Part shown: one piece after another, positions 58,790 to 64,000 of the stretch
Layout of the letters: the number at the start of each line of letters is the position of its first letter
Position numbering within the stretch: position 1 is the stretch's first letter
Origin: Pseudomonas marginalis
GTDB lineage: Bacteria > Pseudomonadota > Gammaproteobacteria > Pseudomonadales > Pseudomonadaceae
Direction of reading: 5' to 3'
NCBI RefSeq assembly: GCF_001645105.1
Contig: NZ_LKEG01000052.1
Location: 530,951 to 594,950 of the forward strand
Length of the DNA stretch: 64,000 bases
The notes under the pieces: model-generated
The model's input: only the letters and a program-made list of their open reading frames with translations
Databases searched by the model: none
What the model was told of the DNA's origin: nothing
Program-made: the position numbers and the translations under genes

Positions 58790-59487
58790 GTAACACCGAG
58801 GCGCTCGACACCACCGGCCTGGACCTGACCCTGGCCGACACCCAAGCCATCGACGACTGCTGGAACCGCATCGGCATCCATGGCGATAAGTCCTGCCCAT
58901 TGCTGGCTGACCATATCCATTGCCGTAACTGCTCGGTGTATTCCGCCGCCGCCACGCGTCTGCTGGACCGCTACGCCTTGCAGCAGGACGACCGACGCCC
59001 GCAGGCGGCGGCCGAAGTCGACACGGAGGTGGTCACCCGTTCGCTCTTGATGTTCCGCCTCGGCGAAGAATGGCTGGGCATCGCTACACGCTGCCTGGTG
59101 GAAGTCGCGCCGTTGCAACCGATCCATTCCCTGCCGCATCAACGTTCCCGCGCCTTGCTCGGCGTGGCCAACGTGCGCGGCGCGCTGGTGGCGTGCTTGT
59201 CGCTGGTGGAACTGTTGGGCCTGGACGCCACCAGCAGCGGTGCCACCGGCGGGCGCATCATGCCGCGCATGTTGATCATTGCCGCACAGGATGGCCCGGT
59301 GGTGGTGCCGGTGGATGAAGTCGACGGCATCCATGCCATCGATGAGCGCACCTTGAAGGCCGCATCGGCGTCCGGCACCCAGGCCAGCGCGCGCTTTACC
59401 CAGGGTGTATTGCCGTGGAAAGGCCGCAGCCTGCGCTGGCTGGACGAGGCGCAATTGTTGTCCGCCGTGACCCGGAGCCTCTCATGA
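58786..59487 (+). CDS. wspD: CheW-like adaptor WspD
   Basis: This 233-residue protein has an N-terminal extension with a cysteine-rich CPLLADHIHCRNCSVY segment and a CheW domain (MFRLGEEWLGIATRCLVEVA, LLGVANVRGALVACLSLVEL). It is the second adaptor of the Wsp complex. It overlaps wspE by 4 bases. Confidence 0.93.
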   Translation: MSNTEALDTTGLDLTLADTQAIDDCWNRIGIHGDKSCPLLADHIHCRNCSVYSAAATRLLDRYALQQDDRRPQAAAEVDTEVVTRSLLMFRLGEEWLGIATRCLVEVAPLQPIHSLPHQRSRALLGVANVRGALVACLSLVELLGLDATSSGATGGRIMPRMLIIAAQDGPVVVPVDEVDGIHAIDERTLKAASASGTQASARFTQGVLPWKGRSLRWLDEAQLLSAVTRSLS

Positions 59488-61751
59488 CCCCCGACCAGAT
59501 GCGTGATGCCTCGCTGCTGGAATTGTTCAGCCTGGAAGCCGATGCGCAGACCCAGGTGTTGAGCGCGGGCCTGCTCGCCCTGGAACGCAACCCGACCCAG
59601 GCGGACCAGCTCGAAGCCTGCATGCGCGCGGCGCACTCGCTCAAGGGCGCCGCGCGCATCGTGGGGGTGGATGCCGGGGTCAGCGTTTCCCACGTCATGG
59701 AGGATTGCCTGGTCAGCGCCCAGGAAAACCGCCTGTACCTGCAACCCGAACATATCGATGCGCTGCTGCAAGGCACTGATCTGCTGATGCGCATCGCCAC
59801 GCCAGGCAATGACGTCGGGCCGGCGGATGTCGAGGCCTACGTCGCGTTGATGGAGCGTCTGCTGGATCCGTCCCAGGCGCCTGTCAACGTCGCGCCGCCG
59901 CCGGAGCCAGCGCCCGTCGTCGAAGAACTGCCGCCGGAACCCGAACCCGCGCCGCCGGTGACCAGCGAGCCGCCGCGTCAAGGCAAGCGCATGACCGAAG
60001 GCGGCGAACGCGTACTGCGTGTCACCGCCGAGCGCTTGAACAGCCTGCTGGACCTGTCGAGCAAATCCCTGGTGGAAACCCAGCGGCTCAAGCCGTACCT
60101 GGCCAGCCTGCAACGCCTCAAGCGCATTCAAAGTCAGGGGATACGGGCGCTGGATACGCTGGACGGGCAACTCAAGACCCAGGTCCTGAGCCTCGAGGCC
60201 CAGGAAGCCCTGGCCGACACGCGCCGTTTGTTGAGCGAAGCCCAGGCCTTGCTGGCGGAAAAGCACGCCGAGCTGGACGAGTTCGGCTGGCAGGCCGGAC
60301 AGCGCGCCCAAGTGTTGTATGACACCGCACTGGCCTGCCGCATGCGTCCGTTTGCCGATGTATTGGCTGGGCAAGTGCGCATGGTGCGCGATCTCGGCCG
60401 CAGCCTCGGCAAGCAAGTGCGCCTGGAGATCGAGGGCGAAAAGACCCAGGTCGACCGTGACGTACTGGAAAAACTTGAGGCGCCGCTCACCCATTTGTTG
60501 CGCAATGCCGTCGACCACGGCATCGAAATGCCTGAGCAACGCCTGCTGGCGGGCAAGCCGGCTGAAGGCTTGATCCGCCTGCGTGCCTCCCATCAGGCCG
60601 GTTTGCTGGTGCTGGAGCTCAGTGATGACGGCAATGGCGTCGACCTGGAGCGCCTGCGCGGTACCATCGTCGATCGGCACCTGTCGCCGGTCGAAACCGC
60701 CCTGCGCCTGAGCGAAGAAGAGTTGCTGACGTTCCTGTTCCTGCCGGGGTTCAGCCTGCGTGACACGGTCACCGAAGTGTCCGGGCGCGGCGTGGGCCTG
60801 GACGCGGTGCAGCACATGGTCCGCCAACTGCGCGGCGCGGTGGTGCTGGAGCAGACGGCGGGGCAGGGCAGTCGTTTCCACCTTGAGGTGCCGTTGACCC
60901 TGTCGGTGGTACGCAGCCTGGTGGTGGAAGTCGGTGAGGAAGCCTATGCGTTCCCGCTGGCGCATATCGAACGCATGTGTGACCTCGCGCCCGATGACAT
61001 TGTGCAACTGGAAGGTCGCCAGCATTTCTGGCACGAGGGCCGGCATGTTGGCCTGGTCGCCGCCAGCCAGTTGTTGCAGCGCCCGGCGGGGCAGAGTCCG
61101 TCAGAAACGCTGAAAGTGGTGGTGATCCGCGAGCGCGATACGGTGTACGGGATTGCCGTGGAGCGCTTTATCGGTGAGCGTACGCTGGTGGTGTTGCCGC
61201 TCGATGATCGCCTGGGCAAGGTCCAGGATATCTCCGCCGGTGCCTTGCTGGATGATGGCTCGGTGGTGTTGATCGTCGACGTTGAAGACATGTTGCGTTC
61301 GGTGGACAAACTGCTGAACACCGGCCGATTGGAACGTATTGCGCGGCGCAGCCAACAAACCACCGAGGCACCGCGTAAGCGTGTGCTGGTGGTCGATGAC
61401 TCCCTGACCGTGCGTGAGCTGCAACGCAAATTGCTCCTTAATCGTGGTTATGAAGTGGCCGTGGCGGTCGATGGCATGGACGGCTGGAACGCCTTGCGCT
61501 CCGAAGACTTTGACCTGTTGATCACTGATATTGATATGCCCCGCATGGACGGTATTGAATTGGTCACACTCTTGCGCCGTGACAGTCGCCTGCAATCGTT
61601 GCCGGTGATGGTGGTGTCCTACAAAGATCGCGAAGAAGACCGACGTCGAGGACTCGACGCCGGTGCGGACTATTATTTAGCCAAAGCCAGTTTCCACGAT
61701 GACGCCCTGCTGGACGCCGTGGTGGAACTGATCGGAGGCGCACGGGCATGA
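59484..61751 (+). CDS. wspE: Hybrid histidine kinase WspE (CheA with receiver)
   Basis: This 755-residue protein has an N-terminal Hpt domain with H51 (RAAHSLKGAAR), a Pro-rich linker, a CheA catalytic domain (HLLRNAVDHGIEMPEQR, LELSDDGNGVDLERL, VSGRGVGLDAVQHMV), a CheW domain and a C-terminal receiver with D682 (LLITDIDMPRMDG). It phosphorylates WspR and WspF. The start MTPDQMRDAS inside the end of wspD gives the standard 4-base overlap. Confidence 0.95.
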   Translation: MTPDQMRDASLLELFSLEADAQTQVLSAGLLALERNPTQADQLEACMRAAHSLKGAARIVGVDAGVSVSHVMEDCLVSAQENRLYLQPEHIDALLQGTDLLMRIATPGNDVGPADVEAYVALMERLLDPSQAPVNVAPPPEPAPVVEELPPEPEPAPPVTSEPPRQGKRMTEGGERVLRVTAERLNSLLDLSSKSLVETQRLKPYLASLQRLKRIQSQGIRALDTLDGQLKTQVLSLEAQEALADTRRLLSEAQALLAEKHAELDEFGWQAGQRAQVLYDTALACRMRPFADVLAGQVRMVRDLGRSLGKQVRLEIEGEKTQVDRDVLEKLEAPLTHLLRNAVDHGIEMPEQRLLAGKPAEGLIRLRASHQAGLLVLELSDDGNGVDLERLRGTIVDRHLSPVETALRLSEEELLTFLFLPGFSLRDTVTEVSGRGVGLDAVQHMVRQLRGAVVLEQTAGQGSRFHLEVPLTLSVVRSLVVEVGEEAYAFPLAHIERMCDLAPDDIVQLEGRQHFWHEGRHVGLVAASQLLQRPAGQSPSETLKVVVIRERDTVYGIAVERFIGERTLVVLPLDDRLGKVQDISAGALLDDGSVVLIVDVEDMLRSVDKLLNTGRLERIARRSQQTTEAPRKRVLVVDDSLTVRELQRKLLLNRGYEVAVAVDGMDGWNALRSEDFDLLITDIDMPRMDGIELVTLLRRDSRLQSLPVMVVSYKDREEDRRRGLDAGADYYLAKASFHDDALLDAVVELIGGARA

Positions 61752-62758
61752 GGATTGCGATCGTCAATGACATGCCCCTGGCAGTGGAGGCCTTGCGCCG
61801 CGCCTTGAGCTTCGAGCCTGCGCACCAAGTGGTGTGGGTGGCCAGCAATGGGCTGGAAGCGGTGCAACGCTGCGCCGAACTGACGCCGGACCTGATCCTG
61901 ATGGACCTGATCATGCCGGTGATGGACGGCGTGGAAGCCACTCGCCAGATCATGGCCGAAACGCCGTGCGCCATCGTTATCGTGACCGTCGACCGCCAGG
62001 CCAACGTAAGCCGGGTGTTCGAGGCCATGGGCCACGGCGCCCTGGACGTGGTGGACACCCCGCCCCTCGGCGTGGGCAACCCCAAGGATGCGGCGGCGCC
62101 GTTACTGCGCAAGATCCTCAATATCGGCTGGCTGATCGGCCAGCGCGGCAGCCGCGTGCGCGCCGAAACCGTGCCGGCGCGCGCATCCGGCAAACGTCAA
62201 AGCCTGGTGGCTATCGGCTCCTCGGCGGGTGGTCCGGCTGCCCTGGAAATCCTGCTCAAGGGTTTACCTCGCGACTTTCCAGCCGCCATCGTGCTGGTGC
62301 AGCATGTGGACCAAGTGTTCGCGGCGGGCATGGCCGAGTGGTTGAGCAGCGCCTCGGGCCTGCCGGTACGCCTGGCCCGCGAAGGTGAGCCACCGCAAAG
62401 CGGCGTGGTGCTGCTGGCCGGCACCAACCACCACATTCGTTTATTGAAGAATGGCACGCTAGCCTATACGGCAGAGCCGGTGAACGAGATTTACCGGCCG
62501 TCGATCGATGTGTTTTTCGAAAGCGTGGCCAGCCACTGGAATGGCGATGCCGTCGGTGTGCTGCTGACCGGCATGGGGCGCGACGGGGCCCAGGGCCTCA
62601 AATTGCTACGTGAACAAGGTTATTTGACCATCGCCCAGGATCAGCAAAGCTCGGCGGTGTATGGCATGCCCAAAGCGGCGGCGGCGATCGATGCTGCTGT
62701 TGAAATTCGCCCACTGGATAGAATTGCGCCCCGGTTGCTGGAGGTCTTTGCCAAATGA
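61748..62758 (+). CDS. wspF: CheB-type methylesterase WspF
   Basis: This 336-residue protein has an N-terminal receiver (D53 in LMDLIMPVMDG) and a CheB domain with catalytic Ser (IGSSAGGPAALE) and LLTGMGRDGAQGL. It removes methyl groups from WspA and resets the signal. Loss of WspF locks WspR on and gives wrinkly-spreader colonies in P. fluorescens. It overlaps wspE by 4 bases. The frame here is intact. Confidence 0.95.
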   Translation: MRIAIVNDMPLAVEALRRALSFEPAHQVVWVASNGLEAVQRCAELTPDLILMDLIMPVMDGVEATRQIMAETPCAIVIVTVDRQANVSRVFEAMGHGALDVVDTPPLGVGNPKDAAAPLLRKILNIGWLIGQRGSRVRAETVPARASGKRQSLVAIGSSAGGPAALEILLKGLPRDFPAAIVLVQHVDQVFAAGMAEWLSSASGLPVRLAREGEPPQSGVVLLAGTNHHIRLLKNGTLAYTAEPVNEIYRPSIDVFFESVASHWNGDAVGVLLTGMGRDGAQGLKLLREQGYLTIAQDQQSSAVYGMPKAAAAIDAAVEIRPLDRIAPRLLEVFAK

Positions 62759-62807
62759 ACATGACCTCTCGCGGCTGGCTTGCAGGCAGTAATTCAGGTG
62801 ACTGCAC

Positions 62808-63809
62808 ATGAATGATTTACAGATCGACGACATCAAGACCGACGAAAACGCCGCCATGGTGTTGCTGGTCGACGACCAGGCCATGATCGGTGAAGCCGTG
62901 CGGCGTGGCCTGGCCCATGAAGAAAATATCGACTTCCACTTCTGCGCCGACCCACACCAGGCGATTGCCCAGGCGATCCGTATCAAGCCGACCGTTATCC
63001 TGCAGGATCTGGTGATGCCAGGTCTTGACGGCCTGACACTGGTGCGCGAATACCGCAACCACCCGGCCACGCAGAACATCCCGATCATCGTGCTTTCCAC
63101 CAAGGAAGACCCCCTGATCAAGAGCGCAGCGTTCTCGGCCGGGGCCAACGATTATTTGGTCAAGCTGCCGGACAACATCGAGCTGGTGGCGCGCATCCGC
63201 TATCACTCGCGCTCCTACATGACCTTGTTGCAACGGGATGCGGCTTATCGCGCGTTGCGGGTCAGCCAGCAGCAGCTGTTGGACACCAACTTAGTGCTGC
63301 AACGGTTGATGAACTCCGACGGCCTCACCGGGCTTTCTAATCGTCGTCACTTTGATGAATACCTGGAGCTGGAATGGCGGCGTGCCATGCGTGACCAGAC
63401 TCAGTTGTCGTTGTTGATGATTGATGTGGATTTCTTTAAGACCTACAACGATAGCTTTGGGCATGTCGAAGGTGACGAGGCGTTGCGCAAGGTTGCGGCG
63501 ACCATTCGTGAGGCCAGCAGTCGGCCTTCGGATTTGCCGGCGCGCTATGGGGGGGAGGAGTTTGCCCTGGTGCTGCCTAATACCTCGCCGGGCGGGGCGC
63601 GGTTGGTGGCTGAGAAGCTGCGGATGGCGGTTGCCGCGCTGAAAATTCCGCATATCGCGCCTACTGAGGGGTCGAGTCTGACCATCAGTATTGGGCTGTC
63701 GACCATGACGCCACAGCAGGGGACGGATTGTCGGCAGGTGATTGTGGCGGCGGATAAGGGGTTGTATACGGCTAAGCATAATGGGCGCAATCAGGTGGGG
63801 ATTGAGTAG
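62808..63809 (+). CDS. wspR: Diguanylate cyclase response regulator WspR
   Basis: This 333-residue protein has a receiver with acceptor D67 (LQDLVMPGLDG), a helical stalk (LRVSQQQLLDTNLVLQRLMN) and a GGDEF domain with active-site GGEEF at 248-252. The product-inhibition I-site R239-P-S-D242 is at the standard five-residue spacing, so both catalysis and feedback look intact. It makes c-di-GMP when phosphorylated by WspE, promoting cellulose and attachment. Confidence 0.96.
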   Translation: MNDLQIDDIKTDENAAMVLLVDDQAMIGEAVRRGLAHEENIDFHFCADPHQAIAQAIRIKPTVILQDLVMPGLDGLTLVREYRNHPATQNIPIIVLSTKEDPLIKSAAFSAGANDYLVKLPDNIELVARIRYHSRSYMTLLQRDAAYRALRVSQQQLLDTNLVLQRLMNSDGLTGLSNRRHFDEYLELEWRRAMRDQTQLSLLMIDVDFFKTYNDSFGHVEGDEALRKVAATIREASSRPSDLPARYGGEEFALVLPNTSPGGARLVAEKLRMAVAALKIPHIAPTEGSSLTISIGLSTMTPQQGTDCRQVIVAADKGLYTAKHNGRNQVGIE

Positions 63810-64000
63810 GGCTGAGTGCTTCTGTGTACATATCCGTTGCTGCGGTCACGGCCACTAATGGTTGCGCTCTTACAGCGGGTCACTTTTTGAAAAGCGCAAA
63901 AAGTAACCAAAAACGCATCGCGGTATGACTCACCCACATGGGTTACAAATCAGTTCACGCACATAGGTAACAGTTTTTAACTAGCAGGGTCGATTTCGCG
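63810..64000. repeat. Repeat-like sequence after wspR, possible edge of a mobile element
   Basis: No gene fits. GGTCACTTTTTG with AAAAAGTAACC forms an interrupted palindrome (63879-63908), a word pair common between pseudomonad genes. Further right, ACATGGGTTACA and ACATAGGTAACA look like related repeats, as at insertion-sequence ends. The window stops too soon to tell. Confidence 0.35.

Noticed and set aside
1..64000. CRISPR array, rRNA or tRNA genes
   Set aside because: No regularly spaced direct repeats of CRISPR type, and no T-loop/acceptor pairing that I could fold into a tRNA. The short palindromes are REP elements.

Overview
The window reads as a chromosomal segment of a Pseudomonas of the P. 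fluorescens group. The reasons are the order cinA-recA-recX-LOG-erdR-dgkA-finR/fpr, an R-type tailocin locus directly upstream of cinA-recA, a complete wspABCDEFR operon, spermidine dehydrogenase and a ydcSTUV-like polyamine cluster, and many P. fluorescens-style REP palindromes. These are gene-family assignments made by reading; no database search was run.

Region 1 (1-6083) is accessory DNA. It opens with a prophage scar: an integrase fragment fused head-on to the last codons of a GH19 endolysin. An orphan lysis cassette (DUF6527, Rz/Rz1) follows, then an SOS-boxed D12-class adenine methylase broken by a single in-frame stop codon. Next come four genes of unknown function, one with an RNxxxH (HEPN-like) motif. 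The last unit is a two-gene operon pairing a Panacea/DUF4065 protein with a small two-helix membrane protein, which looks like a PanA/PanT-type toxin-antitoxin pair.

Region 2 (6200-20064) is a headless contractile phage-tail cluster (R-type tailocin). It has an S24 repressor of the PrtR type, a sigma70-like promoter overlaid with ATGCAT palindromes, and a ~350-nt leader. Then come holin, baseplate, fibre, sheath/tube, tail chaperone with a -1 frameshift, tape measure, gpU, gpX, gpD, endolysin and Rz/Rz1. No capsid, portal, terminase or integrase gene is present. The leader carries an array of hairpins with GGA in hexaloops, the shape bound by RsmA/CsrA proteins. Several intrinsic-terminator shapes lie inside the operon. 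A perfect LexA box precedes the repressor, and recA (with its own LexA box) lies just downstream, so DNA damage should control the system.

Region 3 (20146-37322) is conserved core: cinA/pncC, recA, recX, a LOG-family gene, a QSregVF-like protein, tapT, erdR, dgkA, finR/fpr, trmO, a DUF1456 gene, an RsuA-like protein lacking the catalytic Asp, a GNAT, rimO, kup and an Old Yellow Enzyme. A RelE/HigA-type toxin-antitoxin pair between rimO and kup is bracketed by a 19-bp direct repeat, as if inserted as a cassette.

Region 4 (37376-50370) holds opgD, a perfect-arm REPIN, and a polyamine uptake/catabolism block: spdH, two related aldehyde dehydrogenases, an ABC transporter (binding protein, ATPase, two permeases) and a LysR regulator. 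A DUF533 protein follows.

Region 5 (50416-63809) holds a 1524-residue protein ending in a TcdA/TcdB-like glycosyltransferase domain, divergent from the wsp chemosensory operon, which controls c-di-GMP synthesis through WspR. The last ~190 bases hold repeat-like sequence and no gene.
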